Counted from the stretch's first letter, positions 8,182-17,915 are shown. The stretch is 64,000 bases of DNA from Rhodanobacteraceae bacterium ZG21-1 (GCA_021390615.1 JAJEJU010000022.1:124001-188000), one strand, 5' to 3'. Numbers and translations: made by a program. Notes: generated by a model from the letters alone, not told the origin.

Positions 8182-8943
8182 ATGTCAACGCTACCGCCCC
8201 GCCGCTCGCTCGTCCTTCGCCTGCTGCGCCTCGCCGCGATCCTGCTGCTGTCGTGGGTGGGGCTGAGCTGGCTGATGGTGCTGCTGCTGCGCTTCGTGCC
8301 GCCGTGGACCTCGGCCATGATGCTGGAACGCCGGGTCGGTACCTGGGTGCATGGCGAGCACGACTTTCAGCTGCGCCAGCGCTGGGTGCCCTGGTCCGAG
8401 GTATCGCCTTACGTGCCGCTGGCGATGGTGGCCGGCGAGGACCAGAAATTTCCTTTCCACCACGGCTTCGACCTCGATTCGATCCAGGCCGCCATCGACG
8501 CCGCGGACGACGGCAAGCGCCTGCGCGGCGCCAGCACGATCAGCCAGCAGACCGCCAAGAATCTGTTCCTGTGGAACGGGCGCAGCTTTGTGCGCAAGGG
8601 ACTGGAGGCCTACTTCACCGTGCTGATCGAATGGACCTGGCCGAAGCGACGCATCCTCGAGGTGTACATGAACATCGCCGAGCTGGGTGACGGCATCTAC
8701 GGCGTAGGCGCGGCCAGCGACAGCTTCTTCCACCTGCCGCCGGCCCGGCTCAGCGCGGCCCAGGCGGCGCGGCTCGCAGCGGTGCTGCCGAATCCGCGCC
8801 GCTTGCGCGTGGACCGACCGACCCCTTACGTGCTCGGCCGCGCCGAGTGGATCCAGCAGCAGATGAGCCAGCTCGGCGGCCCGGCCTACCTGGACAGCCG
8901 CACGCCGCCGCACGAACCGGCACGCGGGCCACGCCGTCGCTGA
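8182..8943 (+). CDS. mtgA: Monofunctional biosynthetic peptidoglycan transglycosylase
   Basis: A 253-residue GT51 enzyme that polymerises lipid II into glycan strands at the outer face of the inner membrane. It has one N-terminal membrane anchor (about residues 11-36) and the GT51 signatures AMVAGEDQKFPFHHGFD (catalytic Glu in the ED pair), RGASTISQQTAKNLFLW, RKGLEAYFTVLIEWTWPKRRILEVYMNIAELGDGIYG, and AARLAAVLPNP. There is no transpeptidase domain, which sets it apart from class A PBPs. An open frame extends upstream to 8065, but that part is not family-like and a possible -10 box lies within it, so I chose ATG 8182. The C-terminal tail is Pro/Arg-rich. Confidence 0.93.
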   Translation: MSTLPPRRSLVLRLLRLAAILLLSWVGLSWLMVLLLRFVPPWTSAMMLERRVGTWVHGEHDFQLRQRWVPWSEVSPYVPLAMVAGEDQKFPFHHGFDLDSIQAAIDAADDGKRLRGASTISQQTAKNLFLWNGRSFVRKGLEAYFTVLIEWTWPKRRILEVYMNIAELGDGIYGVGAASDSFFHLPPARLSAAQAARLAAVLPNPRRLRVDRPTPYVLGRAEWIQQQMSQLGGPAYLDSRTPPHEPARGPRRR

Positions 8944-9008
8944 ACACGGCATCGGGACGACGGCCGCGCCGCTTGCTAGCATGTCGCATTCTCTCGATGC
9001 GCCCACCC

Positions 9009-9977
9009 ATGTCACAGCTCACCGTCGTCGTACCCGCCTACAACGAAGCCGACGTCCTGGAGGCTTTCCATCGACGGCTCGCCGCCGTGCTCGACGGCCT
9101 GCCGATGAGCTGCGACGTGCTCTACGTCGACGACGGCAGCCGCGATGAGACCTGGGCGATCATCGAGCGTCTGGGCATGCAGGACCCGCGCACCGGCGCG
9201 ATCCGCCTGTCGCGCAATTTCGGCAAGGAAGCGGCGCTCACCGCCGGGCTGGACCAGGTCGTCGCGGACGCCGCCGTGGTGATCGACGCCGACCTGCAGG
9301 ACCCGCCGGAACTGATTCCCACCCTGGTCGCGCAATGGCAGGCCGGCTACGACGTGGTCTACGCCACGCGCACGGTGCGCGAAGGCGAGAGCGGCTTCAA
9401 GCGCTTCACCGCAGCGGCGTTCTACCGCAGCATGGAGCGCTTGTCCGACACCGCGATACCGCGCGACACCGGCGACTTCCGCCTGCTCTCGCGCCGCGCC
9501 CTGGACGCGCTGAAGCAGTTGCGCGAGCGCCAGCGCTTCATGAAAGGCCTGTTCAGCTGGATCGGCTACCGCCAGATCGCGGTGCGCTACCAGCGCGAAC
9601 CGCGCCTGGCCGGCAAAACCAAATGGAACTACTGGCGGCTCACCCAGCTGGCGATCGAAGGCATCACCTCGTTCTCCACCGCGCCGCTGCGGCTGGCGAC
9701 TTGGGTCGGCCTCGCCTCGGCCCTGCTGGCCTTCGTCTACGGCGCGTGGGTACTCGTCAAGGCGATGTTCTTCAACGACTCTTTCCGCGGCTATCCGACC
9801 CTGATGCTGACCATGCTGTTCCTCGGCGGCGTACAGCTGCTGGCGCTGGGCGTGATCGGCGAATACCTGGGCCGCAACTACGCCGAAAGCAAACATCGCC
9901 CGTTGTATTTCATCCAGGACCAGCGCGTGCCCAGGCAGGCCAGCCCGGCGAATTCACAACCAGGCCACACCGCCTGA
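9009..9977 (+). CDS. GT2 glycosyltransferase with two C-terminal membrane helices (DPM1/GtrB/ArnC type)
   Basis: A 322-residue family 2 glycosyltransferase. The catalytic domain (1-230) has VVPAYNEADVL, YVDDGSRDETW, SRNFGKEAALTAGL and VIDADLQDPPELI (the DxD-like metal site). It is followed by two transmembrane helices (about 236-260 and 270-300). This fold adds a sugar to undecaprenyl phosphate at the inner face of the inner membrane, as in GtrB or ArnC; the sugar is not readable. An in-frame ATG lies four codons upstream (8997), so the start is uncertain by four residues. No flippase or polymerase partner is adjacent. The CBS-domain gene follows 58 bases later. Confidence 0.9.
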   Translation: MSQLTVVVPAYNEADVLEAFHRRLAAVLDGLPMSCDVLYVDDGSRDETWAIIERLGMQDPRTGAIRLSRNFGKEAALTAGLDQVVADAAVVIDADLQDPPELIPTLVAQWQAGYDVVYATRTVREGESGFKRFTAAAFYRSMERLSDTAIPRDTGDFRLLSRRALDALKQLRERQRFMKGLFSWIGYRQIAVRYQREPRLAGKTKWNYWRLTQLAIEGITSFSTAPLRLATWVGLASALLAFVYGAWVLVKAMFFNDSFRGYPTLMLTMLFLGGVQLLALGVIGEYLGRNYAESKHRPLYFIQDQRVPRQASPANSQPGHTA

Positions 9978-10035
9978 ATGCGTCGGCGCTAGACTGGAGC
10001 CACGCGGCCCAGTCGCGGCCGATCGGGAGCCGAGC

Positions 10036-10464
10036 ATGCGCCAGGTCAAGCATCTTCTCGAAAGCAAGGGCGGCCAGTTCTACGCCATCGCACCGGAAGC
10101 ACCGGTGCTGGAAGCGATCAAGCACATGGCCGAACGGCGCGTGGGCGCCCTGCTGGTCATGCGCGGCGAGCGGCTGGTCGGCATCGTTTCCGAACGCGAC
10201 TACGCACGCAAGGTGATCTTGCAGGGCCGCTCTTCCGCGCAGACCCGGGTCGAGGAAATCATGAGCAGCCCGGCCCTGACCATCGGCCCCGACACCGACG
10301 TGTTCGACTGCATGCGCCTGTGCACCGACAGCCGCATCCGCCATCTGCCGGTGGTGGAAGGCGAGCAAGTGGTCGGAGTGATTTCGATCGGCGACCTGGT
10401 CAAGGCAGTGATCGACGCACAGGCCGAGCAGATCGACCAGCTGCAGCGCTATATCACCAGCTGA
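10036..10464 (+). CDS. CBS-pair domain protein
   Basis: A 142-residue protein consisting almost only of two CBS motifs (about 7-62 and 74-130, including VGALLVMRGERLVGIVSERDYARKV and IRHLPVVEGEQVVGVISIGDLVKAVI). CBS pairs bind adenosine nucleotides and usually act as regulatory modules. Stand-alone versions like this have no fixed target. GGGAG lies 8 bases before the ATG. The gene may be cotranscribed with the upstream GT2, but no functional link is evident. Confidence 0.88.
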   Translation: MRQVKHLLESKGGQFYAIAPEAPVLEAIKHMAERRVGALLVMRGERLVGIVSERDYARKVILQGRSSAQTRVEEIMSSPALTIGPDTDVFDCMRLCTDSRIRHLPVVEGEQVVGVISIGDLVKAVIDAQAEQIDQLQRYITS

Positions 10465-10497
10465 GCTGCGTCGACGCGGATCGACCCCGTGCGGCGC

Positions 10498-11895
10498 TCA
10501 AGTTTCGGGTGCGGGCGTTGATTCGGGCAGCAGATCGGGCGAATTGCCGGCCTTTCTGGCGAACCAGGCTGCCACGCCGGACATGACCACGCCGACCGAA
10601 GCCATGCCCACCGCGCTCACGCCCAGCTTGCCCAGTCCGCTGACGCCGCTGATGACGATCAGATCGCCCAGGCGCCAGATCGCCGTCTCGACGAAGTTCT
10701 TGCCCTTGTAGCGGGTTTCGCGAGGCACGCGGGTATACAGCGCATCGGTCGCCGGCTTGGTCATGCCGTAGGCAAAGCCTCGGCTCGCCCCCAGCATCAC
10801 CGCCAGCCAGGAAACCACGTAGCCGAACAGCTCGAACTGGCCCGCGCCGAAAGAGATCACGATCAGCAACAGAATCACGTTGACCAAGGCAGGCAGAAAC
10901 AGGCCCCAGGTCGCCCCGAAGCGGATCAGCAGCCAGCGGGTGAGAGTCAGCTGCAGCAACGCGCCGGTGATATTCACCGCCAGATCGATATCTGCATAAA
11001 ACGCGGTACGCGCCACGCTGCCGACAACATGCGCCTTGACGTAGTCAGCCACCAGGGCATAGACCAGGGTGCCGATGCCGTCGCCGAGCAGCATCAGGAT
11101 CGCCATGTAAAACAGGAAAGGTCGCAACCAGACCTCCCGGATGCCCGCCCACAGCGAGCCGCCGATAGCCTCGTCGCTGGCCGTACCGGTGCGCTGCTCG
11201 TGCTGCACCGACAGCTTCAGCAGCACGCCCAGCGCCGCGCCCAGCATCAGCGCCGACAACACCAGCAGCGGCGCCACGCCCAGGATGCTCACCAACAGCC
11301 TGGTCAAGGCAGGCCCGAAGACGGCGCCAGCCATGCCGCCCAGGGCGATCAACGGGAAGGCGCTGCGCGCCGACTCGCTGCTGAAGATATCGGCCATGAA
11401 GCTCCAGAACAGCGAGACCACAAACAGGTTGAACACGCTGACCCAGACGTAAAAGATCGTTCCAAGCAACTTTGTGCCAATACGGTCCTGGGCAAGGAAA
11501 GCCGGCACGAACACGCACAGGCACAGCATGAAAAAACCGTAGCTCCAACTGAGCAGGCGCTTGCGGGGAAAGCGCACAACCAGGATGCCGAATACCGGTG
11601 TCAGCAGCAGCATCACGATGAACGTCACACCGAAGAACAGCGGCAACGCGGAAGACCCCACCGCGCCGCTCAGCTGATCGCGCACCGGCCGCAGGATGTA
11701 GTACGAAGCCAATACGAAAAAGAAAGCCAGCGCGGCCAAGGCAATCGGGGCCATCGCCTGAACACCACCGGCCTTTTCGTCAGGTGCATGGGTCACGTCG
11801 CCCGAACCGCCGTCATGCGGTGATCCTGCATGAAGCGAGGCCTGTGGCGCCGATGCGGAATCGTCCGCCTGCCTCACCGTGTTGTCCGGGCTCAC
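10498..11895 (-). CDS. MFS / NTP-NDP exchange-like transporter
   Basis: A 465-residue inner-membrane carrier with about 12 predicted helices beginning at APIALAALAFFFVLASYYILRPVRDQL. The loop motif RPVRDQLSGAVG, together with YKGKNFVETAIWRLGDL near the C-terminus, is typical of the MFS subgroup annotated as NTP/NDP exchange transporter in proteobacteria; the real substrate is not known. I placed the start at GTG 11895 because AGGGGG lies 7 bases upstream. An in-frame ATG at 11931 would add 12 residues but has no ribosome-binding site. The polar N-terminus (about 50 residues) is low in complexity. The gene is divergent from the GMC oxidoreductase gene, 73 bases away. Confidence 0.8.
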   Translation of the reverse strand: MSPDNTVRQADDSASAPQASLHAGSPHDGGSGDVTHAPDEKAGGVQAMAPIALAALAFFFVLASYYILRPVRDQLSGAVGSSALPLFFGVTFIVMLLLTPVFGILVVRFPRKRLLSWSYGFFMLCLCVFVPAFLAQDRIGTKLLGTIFYVWVSVFNLFVVSLFWSFMADIFSSESARSAFPLIALGGMAGAVFGPALTRLLVSILGVAPLLVLSALMLGAALGVLLKLSVQHEQRTGTASDEAIGGSLWAGIREVWLRPFLFYMAILMLLGDGIGTLVYALVADYVKAHVVGSVARTAFYADIDLAVNITGALLQLTLTRWLLIRFGATWGLFLPALVNVILLLIVISFGAGQFELFGYVVSWLAVMLGASRGFAYGMTKPATDALYTRVPRETRYKGKNFVETAIWRLGDLIVISGVSGLGKLGVSAVGMASVGVVMSGVAAWFARKAGNSPDLLPESTPAPET

Positions 11896-11968
11896 CGAAA
11901 TACCCCCTGTGGGTCGCGGCAAGACTAGCATGCGATGATGACCGCCAAGGCATGCCGGAGGGAGTCGC

Positions 11969-13609
11969 TTGAGCTACGACTACATCATCATCGGCGCCGG
12001 CTCGGCCGGTTGCGTGCTGGCCAACCGGCTCAGCGCCGATCCCGCTCGTCGGGTCCTGCTGCTCGAGGCCGGCCCGAAGGACTGGAATCCGCTGATCCAC
12101 ATGCCGGCCGGCTTGGCCAAGCTGGTCGGCGATCAGCGCGGGCTGGCGCGCATTTACGGCAGCCATCGCATCAACTGGGGCTACCGCACCGAGCCGGAAG
12201 CGGCGCTAGCCAACCGGCGCCTGTGGTGGCCTCGCGGCAAGACCCTGGGCGGCTCGAGTTCGATCAACGCGATGTGCTACATCCGCGGCGTGCCTGCCGA
12301 CTATGACGCCTGGGTCGCAGCCACCGGGGACGAACGCTGGGGCTGGTCGCACATCTTGCCGTGGTTCCTGCACAGCGAGGACAACAGCCGCGGCGCCGGT
12401 CCGCTGCATGGCACCGGCGGCCCGCTGGGGGTAAGCGACCTGCGCCATCACAGCGAGTTGTCAGCCGCCTTCGTCGACGCCGGCGTGGTCGCGGGATATG
12501 CGCGCAACGACGATTTCAACGGTCCCATCCAGGACGGCTTCGGCCTCTACCAGGTCACCCAGCGCGACGGCGCACGCTGCTCCACTGCTGTCGGTTATCT
12601 GGACCCGGTGCGCCGGCGCGCCAATCTCGAACTGCGCACCCACGCCCTGGTCGAACGCATCCTGGTCGAGCAAGGCCGCGCGGTCGGGGTGCAATTGGCC
12701 GGCCAACGCATCGAGGCTGGCGAGATCCTGCTCGCCGCCGGCGCGATCAACACGCCGCAGCTGCTGATGCTCTCCGGCATCGGTCCAGCCGAACACCTGC
12801 GCGAGCACGGCATCGAGGTGTTGCTGGATCGGCCCGAAGTCGGCGCCAATCTGCAGGACCACCTGGACATCTGCACGCTGACCGGCACCGGCTATCCACA
12901 CACCTACGATCATCTCAACGATCTCGCGGTGGCCTTGCGCTACCTGCGCGGCCATCAAGGCCTGGGCAGTTCCAACGCGGCCGAGGCCGGTGGCTTCGTG
13001 CGCAGCCGCCACGCCACGGACGCGCGCTGCGACATCCAGTTCCACTTCATTCCCGCCCAGCTCGACGATCACGGCAGCCGCCCCCTGCCCGGCCGCGGCT
13101 ATACGCTGCACGCCTGCTACCTGCATCCGCGCAGCCGCGGTCGCCTGCGCCTGAAGTCCGCCGATCCGCGCCAGCCGATCGGCATCGAGGCGAACTACCT
13201 CAGCGATCCCGAAGGGCACGATCTGAAGATGATGATCGAGGCGGCGCGGCTGTCGCGCGAAATCCTGGCCCAGGCGCCGTTCGACCGCTATCGCGGCCAG
13301 GCCGTGCAGCCGCCGCAGCAGCCGCGCGACGAGCGCGAATACGAGTCCTTCATCCGCCAGCGCGCCGAGTCCATCTACCACCCGGTGGGCAGCTGCCGCA
13401 TGGGTCGCGACGACGGCGCGGCGGTCGACGGCGAGCTGCGTCTGCGCGGCGTGGCCGGGCTGCGCGTGGTCGATGCGTCGGTGATGCCGACGCTGCCCAG
13501 CGGCAACACCAATGCGCCCACCATCATGATCGCCGAGCGCGCCAGCGCATTGATCCTGGGCCATGAAAGCGGCGGCCCGGCCTCGCGCGCGGAAGCGCCG
13601 ACGAGCTAG
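11969..13609 (+). CDS. GMC-family FAD-dependent oxidoreductase (choline dehydrogenase-like)
   Basis: A 546-residue glucose-methanol-choline oxidoreductase. The FAD-binding Rossmann motif is at the N-terminus ([17 protein letters not shown], then VLLLEAG). GMC signature 1 ([18 protein letters not shown]) and signature 2 ([16 protein letters not shown]) follow, and the C-terminal catalytic region carries [10 protein letters not shown] and [12 protein letters not shown] (His and Asn of the active site). It oxidises an alcohol to an aldehyde or acid and passes electrons to an acceptor; similarity to BetA is general, so the substrate is open. There is no betB or betT nearby. The start is TTG 11969 with GGAGGGA 5-8 bases upstream. 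Confidence 0.9.
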   Translation: MSYDYIIIGAGSAGCVLANRLSADPARRVLLLEAGPKDWNPLIHMPAGLAKLVGDQRGLARIYGSHRINWGYRTEPEAALANRRLWWPRGKTLGGSSSINAMCYIRGVPADYDAWVAATGDERWGWSHILPWFLHSEDNSRGAGPLHGTGGPLGVSDLRHHSELSAAFVDAGVVAGYARNDDFNGPIQDGFGLYQVTQRDGARCSTAVGYLDPVRRRANLELRTHALVERILVEQGRAVGVQLAGQRIEAGEILLAAGAINTPQLLMLSGIGPAEHLREHGIEVLLDRPEVGANLQDHLDICTLTGTGYPHTYDHLNDLAVALRYLRGHQGLGSSNAAEAGGFVRSRHATDARCDIQFHFIPAQLDDHGSRPLPGRGYTLHACYLHPRSRGRLRLKSADPRQPIGIEANYLSDPEGHDLKMMIEAARLSREILAQAPFDRYRGQAVQPPQQPRDEREYESFIRQRAESIYHPVGSCRMGRDDGAAVDGELRLRGVAGLRVVDASVMPTLPSGNTNAPTIMIAERASALILGHESGGPASRAEAPTS

Positions 13610-13616
13610 CGCGGCG

Positions 13617-15530
13617 CTAGCCGGCGGCCGGCGCCAGCTTGGGCGCCGGGCAGTCCAGCCACGCGCAGACCGCATGCAGTAGCTCGGACTCCTCGGCGCT
13701 GACCACCCGGTCGGCCTGCACGGCGCATAGCAGACTCTGCACGACCAGTTCCTTCGCGGCCGGCGTGAGCGCGTTGAGCCGGTTCAAGGCCTGCTCGAAA
13801 GGAACCTGCCAGAAAGTGGGCAATGGCTTCCATGCGATGGGCTCGCCCAGCAGGGCCTGCTGCGTCGCCAGCAGCCAGGTGCGCCGCGCCTCTGCCTCAT
13901 CATGGCTGCCCCGGCTGGCCACCACGGCGACGACCAGGGCGAAGCTGTCGCGGCAGGCAAACAGCTTTTCCGTGCCGACAGCGGGCTTCACCGCACGCAG
14001 GCGCGCACGCAGCAGCAGGCAGGCGACGAATTGGCCGAAATCGCCCGGACTGCCCAGGCGAAACCACTCGTCCAAGGTATCCAGCAAGGTCTGTCGGCGC
14101 CCTTCCGGCAGTTGCGCCAGGGCGTGCACGGTCAGCTGGGTCAGCGGCAGGCGCAGGCTGGCGGGCAAGGCCCGGGCATCCGCGGAGACGGCCTCGACTC
14201 CACGCAGCATGTCGTCGCCGAAAGCCGAGGCCACCGCGCGACGGCGACGCTCCACCGCGACCGGGGAAAGCGGCGGCGCCAGCGCCAATGCCAGCGCGAT
14301 CGCCGACTCCGGCTGTCGCACGGCAGCCAGCAGCGCATCGGGAATGCGCTGGGGCCCAGGCGCCTCCTGGCGGATCGGGCTCAGGCTCGGGCCCTGCGCA
14401 CCCGCGCTCGAATCGTCCTGCTGCTCCGCGGTGTCCGGTGCATCGGCGCGCCAGTCGTGAATGTCGTCGCGATGGATATTCCGGCGCGCGGTCGACTCGT
14501 CGGCGGCATCGTCGTCGATGTGCTCAGCGGCCAGCTCGAACTGTTCGAGATCATGCTCGCTGAAACTTGGCTCGAGTTCGCGGATGCGCTTGATCAATGG
14601 CGGATGCGTGGCCATCAACGGATGCAGGCTCTCCGACGGATTGAACAGCATGTGGGCGATTTCGCGGCGATTGCCGACGCCGAGACGGGCGCCGTAGGTC
14701 GCGGTTTTTTTCAGCGCGCCGGCGAGGCCGACGGCCTGGCGGGTGAACTGCACCGCCGAGGCGTCGGCCAGCGATTCGCGCGAACGCGCCACCGCGGCCT
14801 GGATCAGCTGACCGAAGAAATAACCGATCGAGCCGATCGCCAGCAGGATCGGCCCGATGAACAAGGTGAAGCGGCTGCCGGAGTAGAAGCGATCGTCTTC
14901 GTCCGGATCCGGCGTCATCCACTCGCCGCAGACGGCCAACGCATGGATGCCGAACAGCAGCCCCATGATCCAGATGCTGAGGCGCATGTCGCCGTTGAGG
15001 ACATGGCTGAACTCGTGCGCCACCACGCCCTGCAGCTCGTCGCGATCGAGCCGCTCCAGGCATCCCTGGGTCACGCACAGCGCCGCGTCGCCATGCGCGA
15101 AGCCGGCGGCGAAGGCATTGATCGCCGATTCGCCCGGCAACACGTAGACCGCCGGCGCAGCGATGCCCGCAGCCAGCGCCATTTCCTCCACCACGTTGCG
15201 CAAGCGGCGCAGGCGCGGGTCCGCGGTGTCCTTGAGCACGCGCTGCGCTCCCACCGCCTCTGCCACTGCGCGCCCACCGGCGGACAGGCTGAACATGCGA
15301 TAGGCCGAGGCCAGCAGGATGCCGCCGAGCACGATCACCGTGGTCAGGACCAGCGGCCCGCGCATGCTGGCTTGCGTTTGGTCCGCTACGTGCATATGGC
15401 GATGCAGCTGCAGTACCAGCAGGGCCAGGACATCGACAGCCCCGACGATCGCCGCCAGCGCCAGCGCGAACAGCAGGATCAGCCGCCGCGTCAGGCCGCG
15501 CGCATGCTCTTCCCGGGAAAAAAAGTCCAT
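13617..15530 (-). CDS. M48 family zinc metalloprotease with long C-terminal extension
   Basis: A 637-residue membrane protease. Two N-terminal helices (about 15-45 and 60-80) precede the M48 peptidase domain with the zinc motif HEFSH (in ELQGVVAHEFSHVLNGD), two further hydrophobic stretches, and the third ligand region ESLADASAVQFTRQ. Residues about 320-637 form a C-terminal extension of unknown role, including an acidic linker. HtpX-like M48 proteases degrade misfolded membrane proteins. The partner lemA lies 51 bases upstream on the same strand, a pairing common in bacteria. The gene ends 7 bases from the convergent GMC oxidoreductase. Confidence 0.88.
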   Translation of the reverse strand: MDFFSREEHARGLTRRLILLFALALAAIVGAVDVLALLVLQLHRHMHVADQTQASMRGPLVLTTVIVLGGILLASAYRMFSLSAGGRAVAEAVGAQRVLKDTADPRLRRLRNVVEEMALAAGIAAPAVYVLPGESAINAFAAGFAHGDAALCVTQGCLERLDRDELQGVVAHEFSHVLNGDMRLSIWIMGLLFGIHALAVCGEWMTPDPDEDDRFYSGSRFTLFIGPILLAIGSIGYFFGQLIQAAVARSRESLADASAVQFTRQAVGLAGALKKTATYGARLGVGNRREIAHMLFNPSESLHPLMATHPPLIKRIRELEPSFSEHDLEQFELAAEHIDDDAADESTARRNIHRDDIHDWRADAPDTAEQQDDSSAGAQGPSLSPIRQEAPGPQRIPDALLAAVRQPESAIALALALAPPLSPVAVERRRRAVASAFGDDMLRGVEAVSADARALPASLRLPLTQLTVHALAQLPEGRRQTLLDTLDEWFRLGSPGDFGQFVACLLLRARLRAVKPAVGTEKLFACRDSFALVVAVVASRGSHDEAEARRTWLLATQQALLGEPIAWKPLPTFWQVPFEQALNRLNALTPAAKELVVQSLLCAVQADRVVSAEESELLHAVCAWLDCPAPKLAPAAG

Positions 15531-15581
15531 GTACGCTCCCGAGACGACTCGATGCCGGCTAGCAGGAATTCCTGGCCGGGA

Positions 15582-16169
15582 TCAGGCGAAAGACACCTTG
15601 GGCACTTCGCGCGCCGAGGCATCCTCGATCTTCAAGGGCTCGGCGGTGCGGAAGCCCGCATTGCCGGCGATCAGCGAGCCGGGGAAGACCTCGCAGCGAT
15701 TGTTGTAGACCAGCACGGCGTCGTTGTAGGCCTGCCTGGCGAAGGCCACGCGGTTCTCGGTGGAGGTCAGCGCCTCGAACAACTGGGCGGTGTTCTGGTC
15801 GGCCTTCAGCTCGGGATAGGACTCGCTGACCGCGAACAGCCTGCCCAGCGACTGGTTGAGCGCCTGCTCGGTATCCGCCAGTTGCTGCATCGCAGCGGCA
15901 TCGCCGGGCTTGGCCTTGGCATCGGCCAGTCCGCCCACCGCGGCATTGCGCGCCTGCATCACCGCTTCGAGCGTGCCGCGTTCGTGCGCCATATAGGCCT
16001 TCACGGTCTCGACCAGATTCGGAATGAGGTCGTGGCGACGGGTCAGCTGCACGTCGATTTGCGCGAACGCATTCTTGTAGCCGTTTCGCGCCGTCACCAG
16101 TCCGTTGTAGACCGAGACGAAGTACACGACAATCAACAGTAAGGCAATCAGAACAATGATCAGGCCCAC
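15582..16169 (-). CDS. lemA: LemA family protein
   Basis: A 195-residue LemA protein with an N-terminal membrane helix (residues 2-19) and the typical helical body: NGLVTARNGYKNAFAQIDVQLTRRHDLIPNLVETVKAYM, then NAAVGG...LGRLFAVSESYPELKAD and TENRVAFARQAYNDAVLVYN. The function is not firmly known. LemA proteins are usually encoded with HtpX-like M48 proteases, as here. The start is GTG 16169, preceded by GGAGAGGGG. The frame stays open for 91 codons upstream, but those do not resemble LemA and overlap the divergent hydrolase gene. Confidence 0.92.
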   Translation of the reverse strand: MGLIIVLIALLLIVVYFVSVYNGLVTARNGYKNAFAQIDVQLTRRHDLIPNLVETVKAYMAHERGTLEAVMQARNAAVGGLADAKAKPGDAAAMQQLADTEQALNQSLGRLFAVSESYPELKADQNTAQLFEALTSTENRVAFARQAYNDAVLVYNNRCEVFPGSLIAGNAGFRTAEPLKIEDASAREVPKVSFA

Positions 16170-16216
16170 GGTGTCCCCTCTCCACGCCGCCACGCCGATG
16201 ACCCAGCCAGAATAGC

Positions 16217-17845
16217 ATGACGAAACGCAAGATTTTATCGTGGGCCATCGGCCTGCTCTGCCTCTCCGCAGGCACCGCCTTCGCCACTCCGCCGGCGATC
16301 GGAAGCGCTCCCGCAGCAAGCGCCGACGCCCTGCCTTCCGCCGGTTTGCCGGCATCCGGCGCCACCGCGCCACCCTCGGCTGGCATAGCCTCCACAAGCT
16401 TGCGTGCGGCCGGCTTGCCCGCGACCGGCGTGCCTGCGACAAGCAGCGCCACGGCTCGTCAAGAGCTTCCCGCCGCGCGAGTGAAAGCTGCCCTCGCCGA
16501 CTACCAGCAATGGCTGCAGCTGCTGCAGGAGCGCAACGCCGTGGCCGGGCTCGCCACCGCCGTGGTGGTGGACGACCGCGTGGTCTTCGAGCAGACCCAG
16601 GGCTACGCCAACGCGGCCACGCACGAGCCGATCACGCCGGACACGGTGTTCCGGCTCGCCTCGCTGTCCAAGGCCTTCGCCACCGCGCTCACCTCGATCC
16701 TGGTCAAGGAAGGCAAGCTGAGCTGGGATACCCGGCTGGCCAGCGTCCTGCCCTACTTCAAGCTCAAGGATGCGGAGGCTTCCGAGCAGGCCACCATCGG
16801 CGACATCCTCGGGCAGCGGCTGGGCCTGCCGCACAACACCTACGACAACATGCTCGAGGGCAACATCCCCTATGAAGAGCTGGTGCGCAGGCTCGACGAG
16901 GTCGACATGATCTGCGGCGTCGGCCAGTGCTACGGCTACCAGAACGTGGCCTTCAGCCTGATCGGCGACGTGATCTACAGCAAGACCGGCGAGTTCTTCT
17001 ATTCGCTGGTGAACAAGCGCATCTTCGGCCCGCTGGGCATGCGCACGGCCAGCTACGGCCGCGATTCGCTGGAACTCAGCAAGAGCTGGGCCCGGCCGCA
17101 TCGCGGAGCCGCCGGCAACTGGGTGCCGTTCGAGCCGAACGAAGCCTATTACCGCGTCGCGCCGGCAGCAGGCGTCAACGCCAGCCTGCACGACATGGAG
17201 CAATGGCTGATTGCGCAGATGGGCGGCCGGCCCGACGTGCTCGACGCCCAGCAATTGGAAATGCTGCACGCTCCGGCCGTCGACACGCCGGTCGAGGTGC
17301 GCTCCACGCCCTGGCGGCGCGCGCGGCTCAGCGACGCGCACTACGCGCTCGGCTGGCGCGTGTTCGACTACGGCGACGAGACCCTGGTGTTCCACGCCGG
17401 CGCAGTGGAAGGCTATCGCACCATGATCGGCTTCTTCCCCAAATACCACGTGGGCGTGGTGACCTTGTGGAACTCGGCCGGGCCAACGCCTTCCGGCCTG
17501 ATGCCCATGGTGTTCGACGATCTGCTCGGCCTGCCGCACGAAGACTGGGCCGGCCTGGAAAGCGATGCTCCCGCCGTGGTGACCACCCGCGGGAAAGCCA
17601 AGGCCAAGTACGCCGCAGCGGATCGCCACGGCAAAGCCAAGGCTTCCGCGAAAGCGCGCGGCAAGGCCGCCGTGGCGAGCAGCAAGGCGACCGCGAAGAC
17701 CAAGTCGGCGAGCAAGGCGGTAGCCTCCAAGGCCAAGGGCAAGGCCAGCGTCGCCAGCGCGAAGGCCAGCCAGAAGACCGGCAAAAAGGGCACGACGCAC
17801 AAGAACGTGGCGACCAAGGCCAAGACGACGCAGGCAGCGGACTGA
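16217..17845 (+). CDS. Class C beta-lactamase-like serine hydrolase with Lys/Ala-rich C-terminal tail
   Basis: A 542-residue exported protein: signal peptide (1-23), an Ala/Pro/Ser-rich linker (24-80), a beta-lactamase/PBP4-type domain (about 85-450), and a Lys/Ala-rich tail (about 456-542). The catalytic motifs are intact: S149-L-S-K152, Y241-Q-N243 and H393-A-G395. Members act on D-Ala peptides, esters or beta-lactams, and the substrate cannot be read here. The tail (repeated KAKA, SKA, AKAS words) resembles histone H1-like C-termini and is very unusual for a periplasmic enzyme; it could bind anionic wall or LPS polymers. The gene is divergent from lemA and ends before a strong bidirectional terminator. 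Confidence 0.88.
   Translation: MTKRKILSWAIGLLCLSAGTAFATPPAIGSAPAASADALPSAGLPASGATAPPSAGIASTSLRAAGLPATGVPATSSATARQELPAARVKAALADYQQWLQLLQERNAVAGLATAVVVDDRVVFEQTQGYANAATHEPITPDTVFRLASLSKAFATALTSILVKEGKLSWDTRLASVLPYFKLKDAEASEQATIGDILGQRLGLPHNTYDNMLEGNIPYEELVRRLDEVDMICGVGQCYGYQNVAFSLIGDVIYSKTGEFFYSLVNKRIFGPLGMRTASYGRDSLELSKSWARPHRGAAGNWVPFEPNEAYYRVAPAAGVNASLHDMEQWLIAQMGGRPDVLDAQQLEMLHAPAVDTPVEVRSTPWRRARLSDAHYALGWRVFDYGDETLVFHAGAVEGYRTMIGFFPKYHVGVVTLWNSAGPTPSGLMPMVFDDLLGLPHEDWAGLESDAPAVVTTRGKAKAKYAAADRHGKAKASAKARGKAAVASSKATAKTKSASKAVASKAKGKASVASAKASQKTGKKGTTHKNVATKAKTTQAAD
17580..17842 (+). repeat. Degenerate repeat encoding the Lys/Ala-rich tail
   Basis: Repeats of GCCAAGGCC, AGCAAGGCG and similar triplet blocks encode a tail made largely of Lys, Ala, Ser and Thr. 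The repeat is imperfect at both DNA and protein level, so it appears to be maintained as coding sequence. Confidence 0.7.
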
Positions 17846-17915
17846 AGCGCTGACCCGCGACCGCGCGGGTATCATCGGCCGCACCGGCATCCAGGCATGA
17901 GCCATGAGATGCATT

